Shown here piece after piece: positions 1 to 10,920 of a DNA stretch of 64,000 nucleotides. The first letter of the stretch is position 1. Every line of letters starts with the position of its first letter. Both the position numbers and the translations under genes were made by a program. The notes below the pieces were generated by a model. The model saw only the letters and a list, made by a program, of their open reading frames with translations. It ran no database searches and had not been told where the DNA came from. Source of the DNA: Prostheceraeus crozeri (taxonomy: Eukaryota; Platyhelminthes; Polycladida; Euryleptidae); NCBI GenBank assembly GCA_907163375.1, contig CAJQUW010001625.1:62001-126000 (forward strand), read 5' to 3'.

Positions 1-768
1 CAATCATCCCTGATTTCTCTCAATTAATCTTTGCATTTTAATGATATCGAAAGACGCGACTTTCAATCTTCTAATCGTTATGATAATGATTTTTAGAATC
101 CTTTTTCATCTATTTGCTATTTTGCTGGCAGATGTAGGCCTAACTGATTTTCATTCTCGAATTATGGGGCAACCAAGTCAAACACTGATCTTGCAATGTT
201 TCAAATGTTCCGCTGAAGTTCAACTTTTCATAGAAAAGAGAAATTTTCGAACTCAGATACGAAAACTCAGAAAATTAGATTAATAAAGAATAAATCGATA
301 ATCGATGAAATATCTATAAATCAATCAAAGATTTTCTGTTGCATATTTAAATATTCAAAATTATTTTCAACTGATGTTCTCTAAGTGATGCAAAACAGCG
401 TATTTTTTCAAATATGTTTTAAATTGCAAAACGACAAACTTCTTGTATGACACTGCACCTAATTGGACTCACATCAGCTCTACAGATGGTACGTACGAAC
501 TATTCTGTTTATCTTTAGAACTGAAGGAATGAAAAATTTCGTGCTCCTTGCGTTTACCGAGGAGAGAGAGGACTCCATGAAGATGATCAATGTGAACCCG
601 CCTCGAATCCACGTTTCCTTGTTTTCTATGCGAAATTCTGTGATAAACAAGAAACAGAAAGAAGAATTAATATTAAGAGTTAACTGACAAGTTGGTGGAA
701 AGTGCAACTTGTCTATCAGGAAATGTCCTGCAAACGTCCACCTCGTGATGATAATAGGCTTATACTTT
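1..768. other. Non-coding stretch, no gene seen
   Basis: Open frames here are short, overlap on both strands and carry no recognisable domain. The sequence is AT-rich with no repeat structure visible by eye. Confidence 0.6.
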
Positions 769-1612
769 TTATTTTTACAGAATTTTCACCCCTAGCACAG
801 CTATGAACCATGAGGCTAGGGGTTACTCAATGAAAAAGTAATAAATTACATTTGTTTTAGATAAATAAAAGGAAAGAAACAAATCTTCTAATCTGATTGA
901 GCTGTCCCCATCAGAAACCTGTTCGCACGCCTCTTGAAAGTATCAAGATTGTATTGGTCAGGGAGTGGTCTGGGGAAGCTGATTCCAAAGCTGTGCCGTG
1001 CGAACAAAAAAGCTTTTCGAGCGACTCACAGTACGTGCGCGTTCTAAGCTCACATTATAGCATGTGAGTGCATTAGCTCTGCGTGTGCTTCTGTAGAGGA
1101 TCTTAGGCTTGGGTACGCACTCATTTGCTGCAGAGCTGTTTCTACCGAGATAGTAACTGTAGAAGAGACTGAGTGAAGCAATATCCCGTCTGACGGAAAG
1201 CGGCTGCAACTTGTTAGCAAGTTTTCCACTCATACGACTCTAGACACGTTTCTCAACCCGTTCAAGGAGGTTAAGATGCATTTGTGGGGCGCCGGCCCAC
1301 AGATGACAACAATACTCCATCAGAGGACGAATAGTGGACTTGTAAAGATAGCAGACAGTCTGTGGGGGAAGATAGCTGCTGGCACGATAGAGACTACCAA
1401 TGCGTTGAGTTGCCTGTTTGATATTGGATGTGCGGTTTCCATGACAAGTCTTTCGTAACCGACAATCCAAGGAAGGAGATGGAATCTTGTTCTCTGATCC
1501 TATTATCTGATCATCCTCATCTCCTTTAAGTTGTGAGTTCAGAACACTCTGAGTTTTTAAAGGATTGAAGGAAACAAACCAATTGGCGCCCCATTCTGAG
1601 ACCCTGTGTTAC
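769..1612 (-). mobile_element. LINE retrotransposon, 5'-truncated 3' end (RT C-terminal region)
   Basis: Read on the minus strand, this encodes the region after the RT catalytic core of a Jockey/CR1-superfamily LINE. It starts with a WGANWFVSFNPLKTQ-like block, the usual motif after the YADD box. It continues through the thumb (IRPLMEYCCHLWAGAP, then LLERVEKR) and the typical C-terminus (LSLFYSYYLG, YRSTRRANAL, FFVRTAQLWNQLP, then NLDTFKRRANRFL). The frame is broken: a stop follows LLERVEKRV near 1240, and a frameshift lies at LPQTTP near 958. The catalytic YADD region is absent, so this is a dead 5'-truncated copy. The 3' UTR runs past a strong hairpin at 788-823 and ends in an A-rich tract near 769. 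Family level is inferred from motifs only. Confidence 0.8.
788..823 (-). other. Hairpin in LINE 3' UTR
   Basis: ACCCCTAGC (788-796) pairs perfectly with GCTAGGGGT (815-823) across an 18-nt loop. It lies about 75 bp after the LINE stop codon and just before the A-rich end. A hairpin close to the 3' terminus is a known recognition feature of many stringent LINEs, where the RT binds the RNA tail. That role is inferred here. Confidence 0.6.
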
Positions 1613-4131
1613 TGCTAGTGCAGTTCGGACAGTGATCAAAATGCAAAACTATCCTTCTGCAAATCGTCAACAAGAAAACATGTCAGTGCAACCTGTAATT
1701 AAACACTCACGAGACGAAAGAATATTTCTGGAATTTTTTCGTGCATTTCTCAGCGAAGTGTGTGGACCAGTAGAGAAATGGAGATTCGGTTTATTTATTA
1801 AATGAAGTTTCTACTCTATTAGCATTTACTATGGAGAACTTTAATCTAGCGGTTTTTCGCGAAAAAAGTAATCAAATTTCACATTTTTTGAAACATTTTG
1901 ATAATTTTTGCGATGCATGAAGTCTCTGATGTTAGATAGCTTGTGATACAAGCTGTACATGCTTGACGTTAAGTATCATACATGCCCCCGGAAGGTGGCT
2001 TAAAAATGGCGGCTCATTGTAGCACAAATGTTGGGCCTACACCGCTCCCTAAAGAGTTTCTATCGACCGTTGAAAGTGTAGATGACCTTCATGTTTTTGT
2101 CTTCGCATCCGACGGACTTGTCGCTTCGTCCTCAACCATCAGTTTTTCTCAACTAGCCATTTGCAAGGGCGTATAATGTGTAACCTACATAAGTATGTAA
2201 ACTGAAAATAATCAATGCTCATGCAATTTCACATCAAATGGATGGCACGATGTTATGGGGCCCACATGTTCTGCTAATGTTGTATGCATGTGTGCTAATG
2301 TACATGTAGGCAGATGCTTATCCGTAGATTATGAGCATAAAAGGAAAATTCTTTATGAGGATGTAATGAAATATTCAATGCTTCTTAGACAAAACGTAAT
2401 CGACTTTTGAGAAAAGCATTTTATTCGTCGAGTAGAATTATATTTTACTGCAGAGATGAAGTCGTTTTAGTAGATGTCATTACACAACGCAAAGCTCCGG
2501 AGTGGCTAGGGCCGGTAACCTGTAGAGTGTCAGCTAAATTAGTGAATAGTAGTGAGTTTGATAGTGAGTGAGTTCAAAGTGACCTTGGGGAGTGACCTTG
2601 ATTCAAAGTAACCTTGGTCGAGCATTCTAGCTAAACACTCAGCACAAAATGAATGAGAGATGATAAATGACAACTCGGCCAGATGGAAGAAAGGCTCCGT
2701 GCCTAATGTGCTTCCGAGTATAAAGAAGGTTCATTGATTTAGTGCAGAATATGTATGAAAAAATATTATCTCCTCCTTTCCCTGTTTCTGTGCTGAGTAA
2801 ATAAGAAAATCAAGCATTAAAAACAGTACTACTTGGTTCCTATTACGTAATATTTTCTCTATTGAGCTTGTGAGGGATGTTAATTTCGTGAAAATTCTAA
2901 AATTCGCGAATTTCATGAAAATCTTGAAATTTTGCAAGTTTTGTCGCGATTCCGCATTCGCGAAGGACCAGAGACCAGTTTGAGATCAGATTCGAATGTG
3001 TAGAGGCCTGTCTGCATGCACCTGGTGACAAACAATAGCATTCTCTTCAAGTTGTAGTCAACTATGAACTGTGCGATAGACAAGATTTCACAAAATGAGT
3101 ATTTTTGGAAATTCCAATGACGCATTTCTCTTCGAAAGCAGTGTACTATGTTATCAATTCATTGCATGAATTTTCTACTCTGTTAATGTTTAATGGTGAG
3201 CACAGTGTCTGCTAACGAAGTCAGCTTCGTTGAATTGCTATGCTGCCAATATCTATTACTTGTTATCAATTAAGTGAAACAAATCTTGTATCCGTTGATG
3301 CGGTACTAATCACGAAACATTGCGTTCCGATATTTTCAGAAAACCAGCAAAATCTAACTGAGCCGCGCCTTTGTTCTGATTGTGCAAGCAAAAGGCCTCC
3401 AAATGAAATATTCGCTTTCTCACGAGACCGCGTCGCGTTCTCTCACGCAACCGCGTCCGTCAAAAATAGCGGGAGATTTGTCTCCTCGCCACCTGTCAAG
3501 ATAACTGTCAAATGAGTATTTCCTAATTTGAAATGTTGAAAGCTGATACTGCAAAATGATCAATATTGCATGAGTCAATTGCTTGACAGCAATTCCAGAT
3601 CAGGTGTCAAACATATTTAACAGCAATCATTGCATCAGTTGCGTCTGAGTAAAGAAAATGTTCGCAATTGTATATCAATTAGAAAACATTCAAATCATGA
3701 CAAGGACTTATGATTATTGGCGACAATTTTCATCTGCTACAAATTTCCATCTCTCATATATACTTTCATCATTAGGTCCCAACTTCATTCGTCATGTCTG
3801 CCGCCGCAAAAATGAGCTTTGAATATATTGAAAGTCGAAAGGGCTCGAAACTTGTCCTTCTTGAAGAAAAGAAGGCTGGAAGATGGTGACAGAAGCGTGG
3901 GACTACAGTTGTAGCTGCAGTTTGGTATCCATTTCCCAAAAACTTCTTACATAGGTCTGTGTCGAGTCTCCGTATCCTGCACGTGGGATTATGAGTTACT
4001 TGAATTGTTTTGATGTCAATGTTCTATGTAAAACTCAATACCGATTGTTTGTCAGCGTTAGCCAGCGGGATCTGTCAGCACGAAACAGAGGGAGGTACCA
4101 TCAATATATGAGGAGATCCGCGGCCCAGTGA
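1613..4131. other. Non-coding stretch
   Basis: No gene recognised. Short open frames at 1982-2176 and 3240-3515 have no family resemblance. A CpG-richer patch lies at about 3360-3500. A small direct repeat at 2573-2617 is listed separately. Confidence 0.55.
2573..2617. promoter_or_regulatory. Direct repeat containing nuclear-receptor-like half sites (speculative)
   Basis: TTCAAAGTGACCTTGG (2573-2588) recurs as TTCAAAGTAACCTTGG (2602-2617) with one mismatch, 29 bp apart. Between them, TGACCTTGA (2593-2601) is the exact complement of TCAAGGTCA, the extended half-site bound by ERR, SF-1 and FTZ-F1 receptors. There is no gene nearby, so a regulatory role is only a possibility. Confidence 0.2.
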
Positions 4132-5583
4132 TACACTGAATTCCCCACAGACCTAAAGCGTGGCTCGTGGATTCCTGTGTTCAAAGGTGGAAAAGATACT
4201 GATGTATCGAGGTATAGACCTATTACAGTACTATCACAATGTGCAAAAGTGTTAGAAAGTATCATGACTAACCAGTTTTCAAAATTCATACTTCCACGAT
4301 TATCGCCTCATCAATTTGCTTACAAAAAGAACCACAATACAGAGACGGCATTATTGTATATGACTGAGTCTTGGAAGTATGCCATCGATAGTAAAAAGTG
4401 CGTCGGTATCGTATCTCTGGATCTGACAGCGGCATTTGATACTATCAGTCATGGTCTGTTGTTGAAGAAATTAGGGACTTATGGCATGAGTTCAACGTCG
4501 ATAGAACTTTTGAAGTCTTATCTATCAAGTCGAAGCAACTGTGTTCGTGTCAATGGGAAGCAAACTGAGTGCATATATAGAATTAATAGAGGCATTCCTC
4601 AAGGATCGCAGTGGGGTCCACTGGTGTGGAATGTTTATCTAAACGATCTCCTCATTTTTGTCCATTTGCTAGGTGCCCAGATCACAGTCTACGCAGATGA
4701 CATCACTATCTGGGTGGTTGGAACGACTGCTACTGAAACACAGAAGCGATTGGACCATGTTATGCCCCAAATATTATACTGGTTCGGCGAAAATCAATTG
4801 ATTTTGAACACTCGTAGGCCTAAGTGTCAGTGCCTAGGTTTGGGGAAAGCTGCGGACGAATTAATTTTTCAAATTGACAATGTCGTTATTATGAAGCAAG
4901 AGAAACTATCATTATTGGGTGTTACAATTGATCCCAAGTTTCAATATGATGAATATGCGAAATCAATTTCGCGCAAGATAGCCTGGAAACTTTGCGGCAT
5001 AACCAGAGTAAAGCGTTGGGTTAATAAAAGTGTTCGCTGGAGATTGATACAAACGTATATTCTTCATTTCGAATATGCCTCTCTTCTAATATTTGCGTCG
5101 GCTTTGTCCATTAGAAGATTAGTCCATTAGAGAAGATTAGAAAACACATTTGACAAGTGTATAGAGCACACATTTAGAGACTACAAAACCTCTGTAAACG
5201 AATTGAGGTCATCACTGGATACGCTGACTTTATCCGAAAGAAGGTACTCTTCCCTTTTTCGGTTTGTGCAATCTGTGAGGGCATCAATGAAGCAAATTGA
5301 AAGTTGTGGTATGGATAATTTCCTGATGGATCACCAATTCTGCGTGGGACATTCTCCAGTAGCCATTACAGAACTATTTCACACAAGTTTGGATGGTGCG
5401 CACAGAAATGAATTCATCCAGCCTAAATGGAATACAAAGACATATGGCAAATATTCTATCAGGTACTTTGGTCCAAGCTTCTGGAATTGAATTCCTATGA
5501 ATGTGCGACAGTATAGGAATACGTCGACTGTAGCGATTGAAGCCATCAAGCAGTTGATACAGCGAGAAAGCGGTGTTTCCTAA
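4132..5583 (+). pseudogene. LINE reverse transcriptase, 5'-truncated and broken
   Basis: One reading frame runs from just after a stop at 4129-4131 to a TAA at 5581-5583, interrupted twice. It opens at the RT fingers (RYRPITVLSQ), then SLDLTAAFDTISH (motif A), NRGIPQGSQWGPL (motif B) and VYADDITIW (motif C, the catalytic YADD box). The thumb and C-terminal region follow, including KYSIRYFGPSFWN. An in-frame TAG at 5128-5130 sits in a small local duplication (CCATTAGAAGATTAG followed by CCATTAGAGAAGATTAG). A second stop, TGA at 5488-5490, replaces what is usually serine in the WNSIP motif. No endonuclease domain remains. It resembles CR1/Jockey-superfamily LINEs. The three RT catalytic aspartates are kept, but the protein cannot be made whole. 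Confidence 0.85.
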
Positions 5584-6150
5584 AAAGTGTTGTTATTTTA
5601 TCTTCCTCATTGATTTTCACTTTCTTTGTTGATTTGAATTATTTTCTTTTTTTTGTACTTGATTTTAACCCATATATACATGATTCAATCCGTCTGGTGG
5701 TCGGACATTTGTCGCAGGTCTGATTCGGTTATCGTTGTTTGGTGGTTTCTCTGAGGGGTTTTGGCATAATTTTTGGATCGTCGGATTGCTTTGTGCCTGT
5801 TCTGCGTGTTCATGCTATTGGGTGGTCTCACTGATTGCTGGTTTGCCTGGTATTTGAGGATTTTTCCTGTTTTGGTCGGGATCTGTGAATTCATCTCACT
5901 TCTCTTCTATCTGCGCGTGGATCTTCTACATTGTGGATTTCCTCAGTGTCCGTCAGTATCTATTTATAGAAGTATTATTGCTCCGTCGTTGATCTGCTGA
6001 ATCCATAGAAATTGATAACAATAAAACCTCTAGAATGGAAGTAAAGCTTCATGCAATACACAATAGTGGCACAAAAATCGCACGCATTTTCACTTAGATA
6101 CACTTGTCAACGACTGTATTATTGGGTTAGAATCGGTCACATGTGCAATT
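5584..6150. other. LINE 3' flank and G/T-rich stretch
   Basis: Up to about 5690 this is T-rich 3' UTR of the preceding LINE. From about 5690 to 5980 the plus strand is unusually G/T-rich and C-poor, with no recognisable product on either strand. Confidence 0.45.
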
Positions 6151-6341
6151 CTAAGCTTTTCATTGGCTCTTCATGCCCAAACTCAGTTCCCCCGGATGTG
6201 CCGTGACCTTGAGTCAATTTCCATTCTAGTCAACTTCAGATAAACAATCTATTTCTATGCTGTCGCGCGAATATCAAATTATTGATTTTCTTTCACGTGA
6301 CCAAGTGGTGCAACAACGTCATCCCTTTCATAGCTATTGCA

Positions 6342-7136
6342 ATGACCTCTCCTGCCAAAACGACTGATATTACATCTAGCTCCAGTAGGAGCACACGGTC
6401 AAAGTCAATTACTATGAATGATCTGAAATCATTCATTGATTCCGTAAATCAGCGCATTGATTCAGTGAAGGTCGAAATAATTACATAATTTAAAAGTGAG
6501 ATTGAACAAGTTAAAAGCTCTCTAGAAGACATTGACAACCGTGTTTTGAGATTGCAGCAAAAACTACTGTCTTTAGAGAATGAATACACAGCAGTTCAGG
6601 AGGTTAATGAGCTCGGCTCCATTTGTAACTCAGACATCTGGTTAAATGAGGAATCATTTCTGAAATGGGAGCCATCTATGATGCATGAGCTGGAGTTAAG
6701 GCACATGAAGCGAAAATATGTCGTGATCTCTGGTTTGCAGGAGGAGTCAGAGGGATCTGTTTCTGAGCGGGAGTTTGAGGACCAGAAAAAAGTTAAGGAA
6801 ATACTTGAGACTTTAGAGGTTGAAGACGACAGACACTATTTCGGAAGCTTATAGAATCGGGAAAATTTCTTCTAACCGTCCTCGTCTTCTCAAGGTGAAA
6901 TTCACTGGAATGAAGACGCGATCAGAGTTATTAAAAAAATCCAAAGGTCTTCGACGAGACAAAACTTTAAATACGTGTATGTTAACCCGGATTTAACAAA
7001 AGAGCAGTTGAGGCGGCAAAAGTTATTGAGAGACGAACTAACAAGGCGCAGAAATAACGGCGAAAAGGTTACTATTCGTGCTGGTGCTATAATAGACGCT
7101 GATACTTCGAATAATGTAACAAATTTTCGAATGTAA
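6342..7136 (+). pseudogene. LINE ORF1 protein (nucleic-acid-binding), broken
   Basis: The start is the ATG at 6342 (MTSPAKTTD). A Ser/Thr-rich head is followed by a heptad-like coiled coil (SEIEQVKSSLEDIDN and onward), then RKYVVISGLQE, the beginning of the RRM-like fold of CR1/L2-type ORF1 proteins. The C-terminal part contains RPRLLKVKF, KYVYVNPDLTKEQ and RRNNGEKVTIRAG, the usual end of this family. ORF1 proteins trimerise and coat the LINE RNA. The frame carries an in-frame TAA at 6486-6488 and shifts near 6850 and near 6960, so no intact protein is encoded. The final stop is TAA at 7134-7136. Its position directly upstream of the EN-RT ORF supports the call. Confidence 0.75.
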
Positions 7137-7246
7137 TTTTACCGAATTCATGAGATAATGCATGAATGGCGTGAGAAGGCAGACGCATATCAAATAAATA
7201 TAGAAAAATAGACCAATCTGCCAGAAGTAAGTTTATTTTCTGCAAC

Positions 7247-9874
7247 GTGTCGTTACCGAATTCAACTTTTTATCCGAAAATATTTCTAACAAATGTGCGT
7301 TCCTTACTTGGTAAATTCGATGAGTTTGCATCATCTATACTAACCCTTCAGCCAGATTTGGTCTGCCTCACCGAAACCTGGTTAAACGAGGATATATCTT
7401 CACCATCAATTGCTGTCTCAGGATTTTCAATTGTAAGGTCAGATCGACCTGTTCGCAAAGGGGGTGGTGTTGCAATCTACCTTAAGAAGGATATTGAATT
7501 TGAAATGATAAATTGCCACGAAACAAGTGCTGTCAAGTCTGAACAAATTCTTTTGGATATTCCTAAATCAGAGTGTTTCGTTCTTGGTATTTACATCCCA
7601 CCTGGTCTTAACAAGCCACTGCTGGATGAGATTCATAATCTTGTGACACTTCTCCTTGATCGTGTATTGACATTAAAGCCAAGTTATAGAGTGATTATTA
7701 TCGGTGATTTAAAGCAATTTAATCATCACCTTTTCTGTGATGATTTTGCTTTGACTGATATCATTAAGCATCCCACGAGAGGCTCGAATGTATTAGACCA
7801 CATTTTAATATCAGAGTCACTTTGTCAAATCTATTCACCTGACGATGTTATTTATGGTGCTCCAATCGGCAATTCTGACCATCTGACTTTGTATGCATCT
7901 CCATCTTTCGAAATGTCTCGTCCTCATAGATCTGTACAATGGCATACCATTTATGATTATCGTAAATCAAATCTTGTTGCAACTAGCAAAGAAATGCAAA
8001 AGGTTGACTGGAATGAGCTTCTAACTGGTAATGTGAATGTCAATGAGCTGGTTGAACGTTTTTATTCGAAAGTGAAAGAGATTATAGAAAAATGCATTCC
8101 ACAGCGACAAGTTGCTTTAACATCTCACGATAAGGAATGGATGACTCCATTAACAAAAAGTTTAATAGAAGATCGATGGGACGCCTACAGAAGAAGAGAC
8201 TGGGGTAGATATCAAGTATTGCAGACGAAGGTCAAAGAAGAAATCATAAAGTTGAAGCAGCAGTATGTTGAAAAATTAAGAAATTGTAAACAAGGTGTAT
8301 GGAAATTGGTTGGTAAGGTTTCTGGCAAAAGCACTCATCAAACCTGGAATGACATTATTCACAAATCTGGTGGTGTTGAGAAGGTTGTCAAGCACTTTGC
8401 TGACTGTTTAAAGACCTCTTGCAATGATGTGGAGCCTGTAGCAACAACTCACAAGTTCGACAAATATATCAATGATTATAATTGGAACGTCGATATAAGC
8501 GAGTTCGATGTGTTTTTCCATCTGAAAAATTTGTCAAGAAAAAAGGCTGCTGGTATTGATGGTATTCCCACAAGAATATATCAAGAATTGGCCGATTTCT
8601 TCTCATCTCCGTTAAAGCTGTTATTCGAGGCTTCGGTCAAGCAAAGACAGTTTACTATGGTTTGGAAAAACACAATCATAGCACCAGTGCCTAAAACATC
8701 TCCTCCCTCGTTGAATAAATTCCGTCCCATACGTTTACTGTCGGTACCTGCGAAAATTTTTGAGAAGATTATCCTTCAGAAAATGTGGTGTCCTTTTCTA
8801 AGTGCATATGGAAAAACACAGCACGGATTTCACCCTAAACATTCGACAACAACTGCACTCATCGAAATTATGGAACGATCTCTGTCCGGGTATGATGATC
8901 CGAATGCAAGTGGTGTTGCGGTTATTTCGGTAGACCTTTCATCTGCATTTGACTGTGTAGACCATAAACTTCTTGTCCATAAACTCAAGGCTTTCGGCTT
9001 TCCAACCTATTCCATCCAGTGGTTTCAAAGTTACCTAAGTGATCGCATTTGTCAAGTCAGAGTGAACAAACAATATTCATATCCTTTTGTAATGAAAAGG
9101 GGAGTTCCGCAGGACTCTGTGCTAGGGCCAGCTTTATTCAGTCTTTTCATTGGTGACTTTATTCCCAAAGTTGAGGGTGTACACCCTGTCCAGTATGCAG
9201 ATGATTTGAATTTGATCATTCCTACCACCAAAGATTGTGACAATGAATCGATCATCTTAAATGAAATTTTTGGCATTGAGGAATGGTGTAGTACCAACAA
9301 TCTAAAGTTAAACAAAAGCAAATCGAAGGTTTTGGTTTGTGGTAAAACAGATGCAAATGAAATTACCTATACCGATTGTGAGCAAAATGAGAGTTCTTGG
9401 TATAACACTGAACAGTCGACTGTCATGGGACGATCATATTTCTGATGTGCTCAAAACAAGTAATAGACGGCTTTTTGTTTTGAGGAAATTGAAACATTTC
9501 ACAAATACTGACGATTTGGTAAGCATTTTCTGGGGCTGATTCGCTCTGTGCTAGAATATGCTTCCCCTGTCTTTGTTCATCTGCCAGGTAAACTGAACAA
9601 CAAAATTGAAAGAATTCAAAAGCGTGCCTTGCGGATTATTTACAACGGTTCACCTCCTCCATCTACTGAAGATGACCATCTCTCCAACAGAAGGAGGCTA
9701 AGTATGAAGCTGTTTTCTTCGATTGAATCCGATTGTTCCCATGTGCTTCACAAATATGTCCCCAAAAGACTGCAGTACTCTCGTCACTTGCGTGTGCCAA
9801 TGTGTCGGACGAACAAGTACAAGACATCTTTCTTCCCCTTCACCGCTAGGCTCATTAACGAAAGTTTCAATTGA
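7247..9874 (+). pseudogene. LINE ORF2: APE endonuclease plus reverse transcriptase, broken
   Basis: The main open frame (732 codons, 7247-9445) begins at a GTG; no obvious ATG start is present, so the true start is uncertain. Residues 1-220 form an apurinic-like endonuclease: LTNVRSL, LTETWL, GGGVAIYL and SDH (210-212) are kept. The usual GDFN catalytic block reads GDLK (153-156), which should cripple strand nicking. The RT follows, with FRPIRLLSVPAKIFEKI, VSVDLSSAFD-type motif A, RGVPQDSVLGP (motif B) and YADD near residue 650. The frame shifts near 9385 (continuing as LGITLNSRLSWDDHI) and again near 9525 (continuing as EYASPVFVHLPG), ending at 9874. The C-terminus KTSFFPFTARLINE is typical of the clade. 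Confidence 0.88.
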
Positions 9875-10014
9875 TTTAAAAGATAGTGTGTCAATTTCAG
9901 TTACTTCACTCGTTCATTTTCTTGTATTTTCTCTTATTGATCTGTATATGCTTGTATGATTTCCAATATTTCTGAAAATATACACCATTATTTATTTTTA
10001 TTTTTTTTTGGTAC

Positions 10015-10912
10015 ACGACTCTTACGAGCCGGAGCATTTCTCAAGATTTCGGAATCCTACCAGGATTCAGGGAGATCTAGAGTTCGTCTGAGAAGATAGG
10101 CACTGCCAAGCAAGGCGGCCTTCTGCAACTGAGGTACATGATGGTGTCCGGGTATTTCTTTCAGGTACTTTGTCAAGTTACCTGTGTGGGCCCCAAGTGC
10201 TCCGATCACTACAGGGATACACTTCGTCCTGATATTCCACAACTTCTGTACTTCCATTTTCAGGTCTTGGTATTTCGTGATTTTCTCCTTTTCTTTATTG
10301 CATATATTCCAGTCTTCTGGGACTGCTATATCTATTATAACTCCGGTCTTCTTCTCTTTGTCAACTACCACTATGTCCGGCCTTCTTGCAGTGATCCTTC
10401 TGTCAGTTCTTATCTCAAAGTCCCACAGGATCTTTACCGTACTATTTTCTATGACGGGCTCAGGCACGTGCTGCCAGGGTTCGGGCGACACGGGAAAGTC
10501 GTAGTGTAGGCAGATGTCGCGGTGGATTATTCTTGCGACTTCATTATGACGGTTGATGTATTCGGTTCCAGCCAACTTCGAACATCCAGCTAAGATATGA
10601 GCTACTGTCTCATCTGCGGCCTTGCACATCCTGCATTTTGCGTCGGTGCTTGTCTTCATTATGTAAGTTGCATGTGCTTTCGTATTTAAGGCTTGATCTT
10701 GGGCAGCGACCAGTAGTGCTTCCGTCTCAATCTTCAGCTTGACTGTTCGTAGCCAGCTGTAGCATGCCTTCCTTGATGTTATTTCTTTCATCTGCCGTTC
10801 GTATTGGCCATGCATTGCTTTCTCTCTCCACTTTTGGTACCGATCTTCAATCCTCTTCTTTTTCCAATCATCTGTTGTTTCTTCTTGTTGGAGATACAGG
10901 TCACTTGATTGT
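10015..10912 (-). mobile_element. LINE with restriction-like endonuclease (R2/NeSL-like group), 5'-truncated copy
   Basis: The minus strand carries only the C-terminal end of the LINE ORF plus a short 3' UTR that abuts the T-rich tail of the plus-strand LINE ending near 10010. The 5' break at about 10910 lies inside an arm of a fold-back MITE (10913-11282), so the LINE probably inserted into that repeat. The two LINEs converge tail to tail, leaving almost no host sequence between them. Confidence 0.7.
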
Positions 10913-10920
10913 AGTTTTGG
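10057..10920 (-). CDS. C-terminal domain of R2/NeSL-like LINE protein: zinc knuckle and PD-(D/E)XK endonuclease
   Basis: The frame is open from 10920 to the stop at 10057. The first methionine is at 10815 and gives 252 residues, but homologous sequence (DDWKKKRIEDRYQKW) continues upstream, so this is a truncated end and not a true start. Counted from that Met, C61, C64, H73 and C78 form the CCHC knuckle (CRMCKAADETVAHILAGC). The restriction-like endonuclease follows: RRPDIVVVDK (D147), IIDIAVP (D162) and EKITKY (K181, Y182). This is the standard RLE layout of LINEs that cut the target with a type IIS-like nuclease. No RT remains. The absence of any stop or shift across about 290 codons suggests a recent insertion. 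It is unlikely to act alone. Confidence 0.85.
   Translation of the reverse strand, partial: PKLQSSDLYLQQEETTDDWKKKRIEDRYQKWREKAMHGQYERQMKEITSRKACYSWLRTVKLKIETEALLVAAQDQALNTKAHATYIMKTSTDAKCRMCKAADETVAHILAGCSKLAGTEYINRHNEVARIIHRDICLHYDFPVSPEPWQHVPEPVIENSTVKILWDFEIRTDRRITARRPDIVVVDKEKKTGVIIDIAVPEDWNICNKEKEKITKYQDLKMEVQKLWNIRTKCIPVVIGALGAHTGNLTKYLKEIPGHHHVPQLQKAALLGSAYLLRRTLDLPESW

Larger units (their letters stand above)
6150..10010 (+). mobile_element. Near full-length non-LTR retrotransposon (CR1/L2/Jockey-like, two ORFs)
   Basis: The element has the full plan of an APE-type LINE: a 5' leader, an ORF1 with coiled-coil and RRM-like parts (6342-7136), a spacer, an ORF2 with endonuclease and reverse transcriptase (7247-9874), and a T-rich 3' end near 10010. 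The start is not sharply defined; about 90 bp of the leader (6172-6262) is shared with a lone copy at 31752-31842. Both ORFs are broken by a few point changes and frameshifts, so it is not autonomous. Retained completeness and only about five lesions suggest a fairly young insertion compared with other LINE fragments here. Confidence 0.85.

Noticed and set aside
3240-3515. 91-codon plus-strand frame in a CpG-richer patch
   Set aside because: No domain, no splice-site or neighbour support; length is within chance for this composition.
5685-6000. Asn/Gln-rich minus-strand and hydrophobic plus-strand frames
   Set aside because: Strand-biased composition produces both; no homology recognised.
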